Assembly: GCA_012034595.1 (NCBI GenBank)
Contig: JAAUPE010000002.1
Span: forward strand, 1 to 64,000
Origin: Calothrix sp. CSU_2_0
Lineage (GTDB): Bacteria; Cyanobacteriota; Cyanobacteriia; Cyanobacteriales; Nostocaceae
DNA length: 64,000 nt
Direction: 5' to 3'
Of this stretch, positions 9,619 to 19,733 are shown piece by piece. A program made the position numbers and the translations under genes. The notes below the pieces were generated by a model, which saw nothing but the letters and a program-made list of their open reading frames with translations, did no database searches and was not told the origin of the DNA. Within the stretch, counting starts at the first letter, position 1. Each line of letters begins with the position of its first letter.

Positions 9619-10176
9619 CTACTTTCTAACTACTATTAAACAGACATTTGGAGCCTTATTCAACATATCCTTAAAATCCGAAGTATAGCTTAAATCTGCA
9701 TTTACAACCCGACGCAAAATATATTCACCAACACGAAGACTACCACCAAACCAGAGATTTTCGCGCTTCCAAGTATCCCCATTCATCGAATCACCAATTT
9801 GATACATAGTCAAATCGAAAATCCATTTAGGAATCGGGAATCCAAATACAAAAGGAATAATTTGGGCACTTTGTAACGCTGCATCATCAAATTTCATTTG
9901 ATATCCAAACTTACTGATTTGAGCAGCACGCACCAATAACCATCCCGGAATCGAATTATGAAAAGTCCATTGCACCAAACCAGATACAGGTATAAACAAA
10001 CTCATATTTTTTGAATCCCACTCGACATTATACATTGTCATACAGGTATCTGGAAGTGGATTTCCATCCATAAAAAATACACCTTTGAGGATATCAGGTA
10101 AACCAGTTTCTCGTACTGATATCATCCAAGTGGCAATATCATTAAGCTTTCTCTTTTCAATAGTTTCATTCATCAA
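9619..10176 (-). CDS. Hypothetical protein of the lipoxygenase-P450 cluster
   Basis: I do not recognise this 185-residue protein. It has no signal peptide and no clear transmembrane helix. It is rich in aromatic residues, with segments such as VQWTFHNSIPGWLLVR and PFVFGFPIPKWIFDLTMYQ. It lies downstream of the P450 and ends six bases before the CHAT gene, so it is probably co-transcribed with the latter. A hydrophobic ligand-binding role would fit neighbours that act on fatty acids, but that is inference only. Confidence 0.7.
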   Translation of the reverse strand: MMNETIEKRKLNDIATWMISVRETGLPDILKGVFFMDGNPLPDTCMTMYNVEWDSKNMSLFIPVSGLVQWTFHNSIPGWLLVRAAQISKFGYQMKFDDAALQSAQIIPFVFGFPIPKWIFDLTMYQIGDSMNGDTWKRENLWFGGSLRVGEYILRRVVNADLSYTSDFKDMLNKAPNVCLIVVRK

Positions 10177-10199
10177 GTTTTACCTTTTATATTGGACAT

Positions 10200-10285
10200 T
10201 TGTATAGACGCTATCTAATCTTGCGTCTCTCTTGTATTGTTAAAATATCGAATACAGAGAGACGTGATATGTCTAGTCTATACAA
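10200..10285. repeat. 86-bp imperfect palindrome between P450 and the unknown gene
   Basis: The outer arms TTGTATAGAC (10200-10209) and GTCTATACAA (10276-10285) are perfectly complementary. Inner arms GCGTCTCTC and GAGAGACG, and TATT with AATA, add further pairing. It is a foldback element related to the TGTAGAGACG palindromes elsewhere in the window. It lies in the 133-base gap of the minus-strand gene group and may affect transcript stability. Confidence 0.75.
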
Positions 10286-10309
10286 TACATGTATCGCATC
10301 TCCTTTGAG

Positions 10310-11686
10310 TTACGATCGCAGCGAAAATCCTTGTAAAACTAAATCATTTGGAGTCACAGCAGTCACTTTATCAAAATCCCATTTCACTGGAGTAGTTGAA
10401 TTCCATTCATACTTTTTGAACAAATACAAACAGAATATTTGAATTAAACCAATCGATAAACTTTTCCCAGGACAAGCACGCTCGTGTTCTTTACCATTCC
10501 AAGATAAAATATCAGAAAAATCCCTTGTAGTGTCAAAATTATCTGGATTGTTGTATCGACGATGGTCACGATTAGCTGTAAAAACGGAACCAAGTAAACG
10601 TGTCCCTTTTTGAAAAGGACATTTACTACCACCAATTTCAATTTCACCTGATTCTCTAGCAAGTTGACTGACAAATCGTACTGGTGGATAAAGACGGGCA
10701 GTTTCTAAAATTGCAGTTTGAGTTAAGGTTAATTGTGCGATGGTCGTAGACCGCTCCTTTCGGAGCATCGCATTTCCATTTAATGGTTCGTTTCCATCCC
10801 AAGCTGTATTTATCTCCCTAATTACATCATTCCTCAATTCAGCATCTTGACACAAAACACCTATTACCGAACCTAATAATGCACTTGTACCAGCAGTTCC
10901 GGCAATATGAATCATATCGAACAAACTATTGGCAATCTGATGTGGGTTTAATCGGTATTGAGAACCTGTTTCTAAATAAGCTGCCCATTTTGATGATTGT
11001 TGATAGCGTTTGATTAAGTTTTTTCGATGTTTGATAATTGGAGCAGTTCGACTTGATAGTAATTTTTCACTGATAAAATTGGGAAATGATGCAAGTGGTA
11101 AACCTTTCACAAAGTTACTCGATGCAGTAATCTCTTCATCTGATAAAGAAATATTAAACACAACTTGGTGCAAAATCCGTATCATCATTCTTGGTAAATC
11201 ATTGCCAATATGTAACTGTTTTTGTTTAGCAGCATCCGCAAGACATTGATTAACTAATTCCCCTAAAATATCACTTCTTTCTAATGGGTTGGGCAAAGCT
11301 TGCAAAAATAAAGCTCTAGCTCCTGTATGTTCATTACCATTCATTCCCAAACTCAGGGGATTATTCAGTAAGTAACTCGGAGCTAAAATTCTAATAATGC
11401 CTAAATCATTTCCTCTTAATTGCGGTTCTGTATGCATTAATTCCTTAACTTGGGAATGGGAAGAATGCATAACTGCTTGGTCTACCGCAAAATATTTGTC
11501 CCCAATATTATCCTTACGAATATACAAAAAATCTCGCCAATGTCTGAGGATAACAATTCCATCTGCATAGTAAAATACTAAACGTAATAACTTCCCAATT
11601 GGGCTGTTATTACCGACTTTAGCGAGGATATTCGCTAGCCATATTTGGCGTTTATGTCCATTGATTACTTGTTCTTTGAGTGCCAT
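10310..11686 (-). CDS. Cytochrome P450, possibly oxylipin-metabolising
   Basis: The 458-residue haem-thiolate protein has the K-helix ExxR (E328-R331, ETARLYPP) and a haem-binding loop WNGKEHERACPGKSLS with Cys405 as axial ligand. The I-helix segment reads AGTAGTSALL and lacks the acid-threonine pair used by typical monooxygenases for oxygen activation. In known families (CYP74, prostacyclin and thromboxane synthases) loss of this pair goes with rearrangement of hydroperoxides instead of hydroxylation. A lipoxygenase gene lies directly upstream, so a fatty acid hydroperoxide is a plausible substrate. A palindromic repeat (10736-10772) is inserted in frame and encodes AMLRKERSTTIA. There is no membrane anchor. 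Confidence 0.85.
   Translation of the reverse strand: MALKEQVINGHKRQIWLANILAKVGNNSPIGKLLRLVFYYADGIVILRHWRDFLYIRKDNIGDKYFAVDQAVMHSSHSQVKELMHTEPQLRGNDLGIIRILAPSYLLNNPLSLGMNGNEHTGARALFLQALPNPLERSDILGELVNQCLADAAKQKQLHIGNDLPRMMIRILHQVVFNISLSDEEITASSNFVKGLPLASFPNFISEKLLSSRTAPIIKHRKNLIKRYQQSSKWAAYLETGSQYRLNPHQIANSLFDMIHIAGTAGTSALLGSVIGVLCQDAELRNDVIREINTAWDGNEPLNGNAMLRKERSTTIAQLTLTQTAILETARLYPPVRFVSQLARESGEIEIGGSKCPFQKGTRLLGSVFTANRDHRRYNNPDNFDTTRDFSDILSWNGKEHERACPGKSLSIGLIQIFCLYLFKKYEWNSTTPVKWDFDKVTAVTPNDLVLQGFSLRS
10736..10772. repeat. Palindromic repeat inserted in the P450 coding region
   Basis: The sequence TGCGATGGTCGTAGACC through GCTCCTTTCGGAGCATCGCA has terminal TGCGATG/CATCGCA arms and an inner GCTCC/GGAGC stem. 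In the P450 frame it reads as a charged NAMLRKERSTTIA insert just before the K-helix region. It belongs to the same broad class as the other in-gene palindromes of this window. Confidence 0.7.
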
Positions 11687-11727
11687 AGGATTTTAGATTT
11701 TAGATTTTGGATGTTGGATTTTGGATT

Positions 11728-11757
11728 TGTAGAGATGCGATATATCCAATCTCTGCA
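11728..11757. repeat. TGTAGAGAT-type short palindrome
   Basis: TGTAGAGAT and its near complement ATCTCTGCA are separated by about 11 bases. It lies in the spacer between lipoxygenase and P450, beside AAAATCCA-like heptamers. Relatives occur at 29964-30001, 43841-43869 and inside the two MITE copies. Confidence 0.55.
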
Positions 11758-11950
11758 TATTAAATTTTATCTTTTGCGAAAAATCATACAAACTAATTAA
11801 TCACAACGCTATAAATACAGTGATTATTAGTAGGTTAGTTTATGTACAAATGCACCATAAACTAAAAGAAAATATAATCAGACATCTGATAATTTTTGTT
11901 GGATTTACTGTTAGCAAAACCCAACCAAATTTTTTCAAGTAATTTAAAAT

Positions 11951-13846
11951 TCAAATGTTGATACTTTGGGGAATTCTCGAAGGAAGTAAATAAGTATAAT
12001 TTGGACGATTTAAATTGCGTTGATTAATAATATCTTCAATTTCTTGAAGTTGTTTACGGAATTTTTGTAACAAAGATTGGACTTTCGTATCCGAGAACTG
12101 TGCTAGAGGATAATCACCTAGTTTATTGTAATAGGTAGAACCCAACAAATACAGTAAATTTATTTGTTTTTGTGCCATCTCCAAAGGTGGAAATAAACTT
12201 AGATAATCTTGTTCCGTAACTTCCGATTTCCCTAAAATTGATGCTGGAGCATAACCCGCTAATGGAACAATTCCCGCATAACTCATTATCTCCTTCTGGG
12301 GAAAATTGACCACCGCATGTTGAGCACTAGCTGTAAAAATAATTAACGCGATCGCATCAATTAAATATTCCCTGGTTTGAATACCTCCATTTTCTTCACC
12401 AAAATCCGGTATGCGTCCACCTTCAAATGCTTGTACTTCCACCGCCCATGCTTGTAAATTTACATCTTTTTGCACATCGATGTCTGTTCTGTAATAAATA
12501 GTTAAATAGTCAGAAACCCATTCACGAATCGCATTCCAAATCAATAAACCATCATCACGGTAAGGATAAACAGGTAAAAGGTTAGTATCATCAACACCAC
12601 GTAACTTTAACTGTTTTGGTAACATGGCACTATTGAAACCATAGCTTTGTAACCCTCGCACTGCAAAAACACGGGAATTATCAATGGTTGCACCAAGTAA
12701 CCAATCTACCCCTCCCCCTGCTGCAATTAAATTTCGTTGTGCTTCTTCATTAATGGCTAAAGTTCCCACAAAATGAGGACGTAATAATAGACTTAGGGGA
12801 TGATTCGCTGGTAATTGACGGTGGGTTGCAATCACAAAAGCACCGACAAACAAATGGGTTCGTCCTAAATGACTCACAGCTTCATGATAATTCGCATCAG
12901 CAATGTGGACGACAGTTTTTGCGAACATCCAAGCATATTTACCCGAATTGGGGGTGACAATCGGATTCTCGCGGGGGTTTTGTCCACATTGAATTGCGAT
13001 CGCAGATAACATCCGATTCTGTTCTTTCCCCCTGGGTACGGCAAACAATGCTAAAGGTGCATATAAATACTTTTGTGTTTTCGGATACGTACCGTTCACC
13101 GCACCATCTAAAATTTTGTAATCTGTTAAATAGAGTCTTCCTTCGCTTCCTGCTGCCACCAGAGAATCATCTTCACCCATCACATCTTGGTAATGGTCAT
13201 TTGTAACGGGAAAATTTTCTCCTAAACTTGCTACCCGTTGAATCATCAAGGGATTATAACCAGCCACTTGCATATAAGCAAATACATCATCCTGCCCGAA
13301 ACCATGTGCGATCGCAGGTAATTCCATTTGTGGGAATAATTTTTCATATTCCTTCAGGTTCTTGACATATCCCGTTGGTTGCCCCTCATACATCAGTTGG
13401 GTGACTTTATCCAAAGAATCCCTAAAGATGGAAAGTCCACTTTCTTTCAACGCAGAAAAAAACAAATTATCAAGTTCTCTAAAATCTCTCGATAATCCTT
13501 TCAGCAGGATTTGAGGAACAATTTGCAGCAACCGACCAATAACACTAACTTGGATGGGAATTGCTCCCTTCATCAAAGCTTCGAGGATAAAAAATTTGAT
13601 ATCATCCCGAACCGATGCAGAACCACGATTTCCACGATTGGTAATAATCGTATTCACAAATACTACTCGCAAATTCTGTGCCAATAAATAAAACCAATCT
13701 CTAGAAAACTCCTCCCCTTGCGGAAGTTTATCCAACATCGCTAAAGGAGGAATATGGGTGTAATTATATTGATATTTTTGTTTGACAACTTCTAAGCTAT
13801 TGGAGTCTGGGAAACCTGTTGAATTACCTTTCGATGAAGCAGTCAT
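11951..13846 (-). CDS. Lipoxygenase (iron-dependent fatty acid dioxygenase)
   Basis: This enzyme adds O2 to polyunsaturated fatty acids to give hydroperoxides. At 631 residues it is a catalytic domain only, without an N-terminal PLAT domain, as in many bacterial members. Iron ligands are visible: His321 and His326 in HEAVSHLGRTH, His510 in SAQHAVVNFPQ, Asn514, and the C-terminal Ile631 (protein ends PQSINI). The start at 13846 is preferred over 13891 because AGGAGG (13851-13856 on the minus strand) lies just upstream; the longer form adds 15 residues. It heads a minus-strand group with P450, an unknown protein and a CHAT protein. Regiospecificity cannot be read from the sequence. Confidence 0.93.
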   Translation of the reverse strand: MTASSKGNSTGFPDSNSLEVVKQKYQYNYTHIPPLAMLDKLPQGEEFSRDWFYLLAQNLRVVFVNTIITNRGNRGSASVRDDIKFFILEALMKGAIPIQVSVIGRLLQIVPQILLKGLSRDFRELDNLFFSALKESGLSIFRDSLDKVTQLMYEGQPTGYVKNLKEYEKLFPQMELPAIAHGFGQDDVFAYMQVAGYNPLMIQRVASLGENFPVTNDHYQDVMGEDDSLVAAGSEGRLYLTDYKILDGAVNGTYPKTQKYLYAPLALFAVPRGKEQNRMLSAIAIQCGQNPRENPIVTPNSGKYAWMFAKTVVHIADANYHEAVSHLGRTHLFVGAFVIATHRQLPANHPLSLLLRPHFVGTLAINEEAQRNLIAAGGGVDWLLGATIDNSRVFAVRGLQSYGFNSAMLPKQLKLRGVDDTNLLPVYPYRDDGLLIWNAIREWVSDYLTIYYRTDIDVQKDVNLQAWAVEVQAFEGGRIPDFGEENGGIQTREYLIDAIALIIFTASAQHAVVNFPQKEIMSYAGIVPLAGYAPASILGKSEVTEQDYLSLFPPLEMAQKQINLLYLLGSTYYNKLGDYPLAQFSDTKVQSLLQKFRKQLQEIEDIINQRNLNRPNYTYLLPSRIPQSINI

Positions 13847-13850
13847 AAAT

Positions 13851-13856
13851 CCTCCT
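13851..13856 (-). promoter_or_regulatory. Shine-Dalgarno AGGAGG deciding the lipoxygenase start
   Basis: A perfect AGGAGG on the minus strand lies four bases before the ATG at 13846. It favours that codon over the in-frame ATG at 13891. Confidence 0.7.
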
Positions 13857-14073
13857 GTATATTTATTTAATGCTTCAAGCAGAACCGTCAAATTCCAGCT
13901 AAAACTTAGACATTACCCTATTTTTATTGTTTTTGACTCTTAATCGCTGTAGTTTTGTAGTTTTGTAGTTTTGTCGGTTGGGTGTCAGCGAGTGCGAAAC
14001 CCAACATTAATTAAAATGATAATGTTGGGTTATTAATTATTATCTATTAACCACTAACCATTAACAGAACTTA

Positions 14074-14919
14074 ATGACTAACATTCGTAAACTATTAAAC
14101 GAACTAGCAAACCAAGAAAACCAACTACCACAAACTCAATTTATTGCCCCCTGTTTAAATGGGGGTAAAGTTCGCACAAAGATGTCGGGAATGATTTACA
14201 CATTTACACCCAAACCGCGTAATTTTGAAGGATGGGGAATATTTCAACCTGTGGATATGCAAACAGCAGAAATTGTTGACGAAGCCAGTTTGCCGCAGAT
14301 TGGTGAATATTTAAAGCATTTGCAACCTTTGAAATTGCGACTTGCCCACGTGTTGCAGAGACAAACTTGGCTAGCATATCCAGTGAATGAAGCTGATATG
14401 CAACAACGTTATGGTGTCTGTAAACCTTTAGCAATAAATTTGGTTAGCGACGGAACCAGATTTGATGTAATTGTCGCCCGAACCGACGGGATGACATGGT
14501 GGTTTGATGAATGCGATCGCGGTTCTGACCCATTTGTGGTACAAAAATTACAGGCAAATATCAAAAAGGCAATTTTACCCAAGCAATTGCATTTCAAAGG
14601 GATTACACCAGAAATGCGAACCGTTTATGATTTGGTTGCTCAAAAAGCTCAAGAATTTGATGGATTACACCAACAAAAACGCGATGAGAACCGTCTGCGT
14701 GAAGCATTAAAGCTTGGGGGTGGCGAATTACACGAATTTAGAGATAGAAAAGACCATTGGGTCATAGAATGGATTACTGGCGATGGAGAACACCACAACA
14801 GTGCTATTTCTAAAAGCGATTTGACTGTAATTAGTGCGGGTATTTGTCTCAGTGGAGAAGACAAAAAGTTTGATTTACAATCATTAGTCACCGTTGTCGA
14901 ACAACGTGATAATGACTAA
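14074..14919 (+). CDS. Conserved hypothetical protein (281 aa)
   Basis: I do not recognise a named domain. The protein looks soluble, with no signal peptide, and has an N-terminal region containing [21 protein letters not shown] and a central acidic tryptophan-rich [15 protein letters not shown]-terminal lysine/glutamate-rich helix (about 180-215) precedes a small [13 protein letters not shown] segment. The composition resembles proteins widespread in filamentous cyanobacteria. It stands alone on the plus strand between two minus-strand genes, and its stop is followed by tandem CCCAATC-type heptamers. Confidence 0.75.
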   Translation: MTNIRKLLNELANQENQLPQTQFIAPCLNGGKVRTKMSGMIYTFTPKPRNFEGWGIFQPVDMQTAEIVDEASLPQIGEYLKHLQPLKLRLAHVLQRQTWLAYPVNEADMQQRYGVCKPLAINLVSDGTRFDVIVARTDGMTWWFDECDRGSDPFVVQKLQANIKKAILPKQLHFKGITPEMRTVYDLVAQKAQEFDGLHQQKRDENRLREALKLGGGELHEFRDRKDHWVIEWITGDGEHHNSAISKSDLTVISAGICLSGEDKKFDLQSLVTVVEQRDND

Positions 14920-14972
14920 TTCCCAATTCCCAATTCCCAATCCCCAATCCCCAATCCCCAATCCCCAATTCC
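14920..14972. repeat. (T)CCCAAT/CCCCAAT heptamer tandem repeat
   Basis: About seven imperfect copies of a CCCAAT(T/C)C heptamer lie between the convergent 281-residue gene and the ABC exporter. This is simple-sequence DNA common in filamentous cyanobacteria. Confidence 0.85.
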
Positions 14973-16724
14973 CTACTTTAATAACTCTTCCACCTGATGC
15001 TGACTCCATAAAGTTCGATATAATCCCCCTTGCTGCAACAATTGGCTGTGAGTGCCAATCTGGACAACTTGTCCCTTATCCATAACAAAAATGCGATCGC
15101 AAGCAGCAGCAGCAGAAAGTTGATGAGTAATAAAAATTACGGTTTTCTTCCGTACTCCCCCAGCAAGATTAGTTAAAATCGCAGTCGCAGTTTGATTATC
15201 AACACTCGAAAGAGCATCATCCAAAATTAAAACTGGAGCATCAACAAGCATGGCACGAGCTAAAGCTGTACGCTGTCTCTGACCACCAGAAAGGGTAATT
15301 CCCCGTTCCCCCACAATGGTTTCATATCGTTCGGGAAAATTCATAATCTCCGGGTGAATTTGAGCAACCTTCGCAGCGTCTTCCACTTCTTGATATTCAG
15401 CTACTGGGTCACTGTAACGGATATTATTTTTAACAGTGGTACTAAATAAAAAACTATCTTGGGGAACATATGCGATCGCACTCCGCAAATCCTCTAAGCT
15501 AATTTTAGTAATATCTACCCCATCAAGGAATAATTGTCCCGGTGCAATATCTAAAAGTCGCGGCAACGAGTTTGCTAGGGTTGTTTTCCCCGAACCAATA
15601 GCCCCAACAATCGCAACAGTTTCTCCCGCTTCAATGGTAAAACTAATATCATCTAAAGCTGGTATTTTACTACCGGGATAGCTAAAACTGAACAGCTTGG
15701 CTTGAATTTCACCTTTGATTTGTTCCAAATTCAGATGGATGGCATCGGGAAGGTTGGCAATTTTGGGTTTGGTAGAAAGAATTGCTTCAATTCGGTCAAT
15801 ACTCACTTCCCCACGTTGATAAGCAGTAATTGTAAATCCTAATAATGCAGTCGGAAACACCAACCTTTCCACATAGATTAAAAGGGTGACAAAGTTACCA
15901 ACCGTTAAACTACCCGCAGTAATCCGACTTGCACCCAACCAAATAATAATTAGCGAACTCACACTCGCTAAACCACCAATGAGCGGAAATAAAGTATTTC
16001 GACTTGTGGCAAGTTTTAGATTTGCAGTCAGTAAATTCTTATTTTTTTGAGCAAACGCATGACGTTCGTTTTCCTCTTGAGCGTAAATTTTTATTAAAGA
16101 AATACCACTGACATCTTCTTGGATTAATTCGCTGATATCGGAGAGTTTTTGTTGAACTTTTGCTTGTTCATTGCGAAGTTTGTCGCTGTACAAATGCACA
16201 AGCAGAAACATTAGAGGGTATATGGACAGCGATGCCAAAGTTAAATCCACACTAATACTCAGCATCACTGGTAAAGTCAGCATGTAAGCAAATACAGTAT
16301 TCGCCAAACTTAACACCGCAAAACCTAACAAGCGGCGAATATTATCAACATCACTTGTAGCCCGACTAATTAAATCCCCTGCCGTATTCGTCGCAAAATA
16401 AGCAGGTTCTAATGTCAGCAAATGCTCAAAAATAGTTTGCTTCAGGTCAAATTCTACCTGACGACCGACACCAAATAACCAAATCCGTGAAGCCATGCGA
16501 ATTAACCACATTGCCGAGGTTAAAAGCGCAATTGGGATAACATAATTTACCACTTGGCTCATCGTAAATTGGATTGAGAGCCTGTCAACCGCAGAACGTA
16601 TTAATAGCGGGATGTAAACACCCAACCCATTTACAGTTAACAAAGCAATAACACCTAAAGTTGCCTCACGCCAATGCGGAAGCAGGTAAGCACCCAGTTT
16701 TGCCAGTCTTCTTGATGTTGCCAT
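14973..16724 (-). CDS. ABC transporter, fused permease and ATPase
   Basis: This half-size exporter has a six-helix transmembrane domain (about 15-300) and an ATPase with Walker [10 protein letters not shown], Walker [13 protein letters not shown], signature LSGGQRQR and an H-loop ITHQLS. It resembles the MdlB/MsbA-like multidrug and lipid exporters that work as dimers. The reading frame is open back to 16931, but I choose ATG 16724 (583 aa, [10 protein letters not shown]) because the extra 69 residues have no homology-like character, overlap the upstream gene and cover a terminator hairpin. Substrate is unknown. Confidence 0.88.
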   Translation of the reverse strand: MATSRRLAKLGAYLLPHWREATLGVIALLTVNGLGVYIPLLIRSAVDRLSIQFTMSQVVNYVIPIALLTSAMWLIRMASRIWLFGVGRQVEFDLKQTIFEHLLTLEPAYFATNTAGDLISRATSDVDNIRRLLGFAVLSLANTVFAYMLTLPVMLSISVDLTLASLSIYPLMFLLVHLYSDKLRNEQAKVQQKLSDISELIQEDVSGISLIKIYAQEENERHAFAQKNKNLLTANLKLATSRNTLFPLIGGLASVSSLIIIWLGASRITAGSLTVGNFVTLLIYVERLVFPTALLGFTITAYQRGEVSIDRIEAILSTKPKIANLPDAIHLNLEQIKGEIQAKLFSFSYPGSKIPALDDISFTIEAGETVAIVGAIGSGKTTLANSLPRLLDIAPGQLFLDGVDITKISLEDLRSAIAYVPQDSFLFSTTVKNNIRYSDPVAEYQEVEDAAKVAQIHPEIMNFPERYETIVGERGITLSGGQRQRTALARAMLVDAPVLILDDALSSVDNQTATAILTNLAGGVRKKTVIFITHQLSAAAACDRIFVMDKGQVVQIGTHSQLLQQGGLYRTLWSQHQVEELLK

Positions 16725-16823
16725 TACAGCAGTTTCGCTACTTTTTCTGTGGTTGTAGTACAGATTGTAATGGATATTGCAATTATTACCGACTGCCAAT
16801 GGTAAATCTCCCTCAAATAAAAT

Positions 16824-16843
16824 AAGCCACGAAGGCGTGGCTT
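16824..16843 (-). terminator. Rho-independent-like terminator of the 213-aa membrane gene
   Basis: An 8-bp stem AAGCCACG/CGTGGCTT with a 4-base loop is followed on the minus strand by TATTTTATTT. It lies about 40 bases beyond the stop of the upstream membrane gene and before the ABC exporter start. This supports separate transcripts. Confidence 0.75.
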
Positions 16844-16882
16844 TAAGTAAAATATAATATTCTAGTGCGATCGCTCTATAAA

Positions 16883-17524
16883 CTACCGACCGCGTAAGAA
16901 AATAAACACTTGATTGAGATAAGCTTCCCAAGCAGTAGTGGTTTGCGACAAAGTTTGTGCATTTGGAACAAAATCTTCCAGCGCTACCCTTCCACGTCTG
17001 GAAACATCGGCAGGTGTTGACTGCATGAAAAAAGTGGGAACATCGCTGCGGACAGTACCGAGAGATATCCCCACAGCATCCCCAGGATTCGTTAATGCGA
17101 CTAAAGTTTGCTTTGGTTGCCCTTCTGGAAGTATGGCAGCTAGACGGGGATTAACCAAGAAGTAAGCGAATGCTGGAGTACTGGCTATTAACAAGATTGT
17201 TAAAGCCCAACCCACCATAAATCCACCTGGTTTTTCAATCCCCCCTGCCTTCATCCTTTGGGCAGCAACAATCATGAGTAAAATTGCTGCTCCCAGGGGT
17301 TTTAATGGGAATGAGACAAATTGCCATATCGGAGAAACAACTGTTCCACTACCACCAGGGTTAAAGAATGACAGCAGTAGAACAATTAATAACACTGCTA
17401 AAAATAGTCGTCCAACAAAATTTCCCGAAGGATAAAACTTCTGGAACACCGAAAAAATGATAGTACCGAGAAGCAGCCACAGTAGTACCCGGCTTAACAT
17501 TACAAACATAAGATTCTCTCTCAA
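16883..17524 (-). CDS. Conserved membrane protein (213 aa)
   Basis: The N-terminal half has about four hydrophobic helices (about 8-30, 35-55, 70-90, 105-125), and the rest is a soluble domain ending in a short hydrophobic tail. The layout recalls the membrane part of cyanobacterial YdcF-like proteins, but the YdcF catalytic domain is absent, so I do not assign that name. It may start at the second methionine (MFVMLSRV). It is followed by a terminator hairpin. Function unknown. Confidence 0.7.
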   Translation of the reverse strand: MRENLMFVMLSRVLLWLLLGTIIFSVFQKFYPSGNFVGRLFLAVLLIVLLLSFFNPGGSGTVVSPIWQFVSFPLKPLGAAILLMIVAAQRMKAGGIEKPGGFMVGWALTILLIASTPAFAYFLVNPRLAAILPEGQPKQTLVALTNPGDAVGISLGTVRSDVPTFFMQSTPADVSRRGRVALEDFVPNAQTLSQTTTAWEAYLNQVFIFLRGR

Positions 17525-17760
17525 ATCTGCTATCGCGGTCAGCCAATAGGTTTTGGGCAGTTGATTTATATCACCGTCAAATTGTAATAGGACTTATACA
17601 TGACTGCAAATACTCCTCACACCCACTCACAAAGACTACCATCGTAGTGATTTTAGAGCATATTCTCTAACTTCGCCCGTATTTTGTAATTTTCTCGTTC
17701 GGTATTTTCTATTAAGTAAATTAGATTAATGGAAGTGTCATCAACATAAAAGGAAAAACT

Positions 17761-18762
17761 ATGTCGTCTGGAAAGCCTACTATTCTTGTTACGGGAGGGG
17801 CTGGATACATTGGCTCCCATACAGTACTTGCCTTGAAAAAAGCTGGTTATGAGGTGGTAATACTTGATAACCTGGTGTACGGTCATCGGGACTTGGTTGA
17901 GCAGGTTTTAAGGGTGGAGTTGGTAGTGGGGGACACTAATGACCGGGCTTTACTTGATCGGCTTTTTACCAGTAAGAAATTTGCTGCTGTGATGCATTTT
18001 TCGGCATACGCATACGTAGGGGAATCGGTGACTGACCCGGCAAAATATTACCGCAACAATGTCATCGGTACGCTAACTTTGTTGGAGGCTATGGAGGCTG
18101 TATCAATTAAGAATTTTGTATTTTCGTCAACTTGTGCAACTTACGGGGTTCCCAATCAAGTACCGATTCCTGAAGACCATCCCCAAAACCCAATTAATCC
18201 CTATGGTGCGACTAAGTTGATGGTGGAACGAATTCTGGCTGATTTTGATGTTGCTTATGGTTTGAAGTCGGTGCGTTTCCGCTATTTTAATGCCGCAGGT
18301 GCTGACCCTGATGGGAATCTGGGGGAAGACCATAACCCGGAAACCCATTTGATTCCTTTGGTGTTGCAAACTGCTTTAGGTAAGCGCGAATCGGTTTCGA
18401 TTTTTGGTACTGATTATCCTACTGCTGATGGGACTTGTATTCGCGATTATATTCACGTTAGCGATTTGGCTGATGCTCACGTTTTGGGGTTGGAGTATTT
18501 GTTAAAGGGTAAGGATAGCGCTGTTTTTAATTTGGGTAATGGCAATGGTTTTTCCGTCAGGGAAGTAATTGATACGGCAATAAAGATTACTGGGAAGCAA
18601 ATCAAGGTGGTTGAGTGCGATCGCAGGGCTGGTGATCCTCCTGCTTTGATTGGTAGCGGGGAAAAAGCTCGACAGGTTTTAGGTTGGAAACCTCAATATG
18701 CTGACCTCGAAAATATCTTGAGTCATGCTTGGTCGTGGCATCAAAAAAGACATGCTCAATGA
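17761..18762 (+). CDS. galE: UDP-glucose 4-epimerase
   Basis: This enzyme interconverts UDP-glucose and UDP-galactose using bound NAD, feeding exopolysaccharide and glycolipid synthesis in the cytosol. The 333-residue protein has the Rossmann motif GGAGYIG (12-18), the catalytic SSTCATYG and Tyr148-x3-Lys152 (YGATK). The family signature FRYFNAAGADPDG and the GTCIRDYIHVSDLA segment are also present. Length is normal. The ATG follows an AAAGGAAAAA leader that can serve as ribosome-binding site. It stands alone, transcribed divergently from the 213-aa membrane gene. Confidence 0.96.
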   Translation: MSSGKPTILVTGGAGYIGSHTVLALKKAGYEVVILDNLVYGHRDLVEQVLRVELVVGDTNDRALLDRLFTSKKFAAVMHFSAYAYVGESVTDPAKYYRNNVIGTLTLLEAMEAVSIKNFVFSSTCATYGVPNQVPIPEDHPQNPINPYGATKLMVERILADFDVAYGLKSVRFRYFNAAGADPDGNLGEDHNPETHLIPLVLQTALGKRESVSIFGTDYPTADGTCIRDYIHVSDLADAHVLGLEYLLKGKDSAVFNLGNGNGFSVREVIDTAIKITGKQIKVVECDRRAGDPPALIGSGEKARQVLGWKPQYADLENILSHAWSWHQKRHAQ

Positions 18763-19077
18763 ATTCATCTAGTTTAGGAGGGTGAACTAATAAAAATAAT
18801 AAGAGGGCGAACAGCCGTTCGCTCCTACGATATCTTTATATTCTTTTTGGTTATTGTATTTTTTTGTTAAAAAAGTTTATTTATTTGGAATTAATGGTAT
18901 TATGCTGTTATGTCTTAAAACTATTTTTAATATAATGGGATGTAAGGTCTTGTAAAAATTTCGCTTTTATTCCCATTATGAAAAATTCAATAAATTAACA
19001 TTATCAGAAAATCCGAAAAAAATCAATACCCTTTTCTTCTTTTTATCCCATATCAATATTTAAATTTAAAAATTCGA
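18763..19077. other. Intergenic region with a dispersed palindrome
   Basis: This AT-rich spacer after galE carries AGGGCGAACAGCCGTTCGCTCCTAC (18804-18828), a hairpin-forming repeat also seen in related forms at 57529-57553 and 62480-62503. It may act as the galE terminator, although there is no T-run directly after it. I see no gene. Confidence 0.6.
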
Positions 19078-19635
19078 TTAATTGCGTTTAAACGACTTTA
19101 AAGCTCCTGCTAAAACCCCTCCAAGAAATAATATAGAAACCACAACTAGAGTGGTTTGTGAAAATGGTGAAGTATTGCTTTTTTGATTGTTTTGGTTAAC
19201 TTGTAACTTTGCGGAAGAAGTACCAGCAGCAACAGTGATTTCAAACTTCAATTCAAAGGGTTTAAAATCATTCGCTTTGACAGGTTTACCAGTTAGCGTT
19301 AACAAATAAGCACCAGGTTGAGGAAATGTCACATCCGCACCTGGAATACCCCGATACTTTTCCGCAATAATAGGTTTTAAACTTGGTTTGAATAATGCAT
19401 TTTCACCAGGTTGGGAATACACCACAAGCTGACAGTTACATTCAGCCAAAGGAATTGCTTTTCCACCCTTACGAGTCAAGGCAAACCAAGCTTGTGCGGG
19501 TTCCCCAGCGCGGGGATTATCATTTGGTTCAATGTGCAGCGTCGCACCAACATCTTCAGAAATTTTGACTTTGTGGGCAAATACGGGAGAAGTAAAAAAG
19601 AGTAAAATCAGTAAAGGTAAACATTTATTTTTCAT
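19078..19635 (-). CDS. Secreted or membrane-anchored hypothetical protein
   Basis: The 185-residue protein begins MKNKCLPLLILLFFTSPVFA, a clear signal peptide ending at Ala, so I prefer 19635 to the upstream in-frame ATG at 19656. The mature part is a beta-rich domain (HKVKISEDVGATLHIEPND, FPQPGAYLLTLTGKPV), and a C-terminal helix (about 160-180) is followed by KSFKRN. The topology suggests a periplasmic beta-sandwich anchored in the membrane. It follows the SafE/haem membrane protein on the same strand, and the pair could work in metal or redox handling (inference). Confidence 0.75.
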   Translation of the reverse strand: MKNKCLPLLILLFFTSPVFAHKVKISEDVGATLHIEPNDNPRAGEPAQAWFALTRKGGKAIPLAECNCQLVVYSQPGENALFKPSLKPIIAEKYRGIPGADVTFPQPGAYLLTLTGKPVKANDFKPFELKFEITVAAGTSSAKLQVNQNNQKSNTSPFSQTTLVVVSILFLGGVLAGALKSFKRN

Positions 19636-19733
19636 TATTAATTTCAAACAAAACACATTTATCGTGAATACAGCAGATTGGAATTACATTAGGTACGGTC
19701 AAATAGTCCACAAGCCATATACAAAGCTGTTTT

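Noticed and set aside
16725-16931. N-terminal extension of the ABC exporter
   Set aside because: It overlaps the upstream gene and spans a terminator hairpin; the ATG at 16724 is better.
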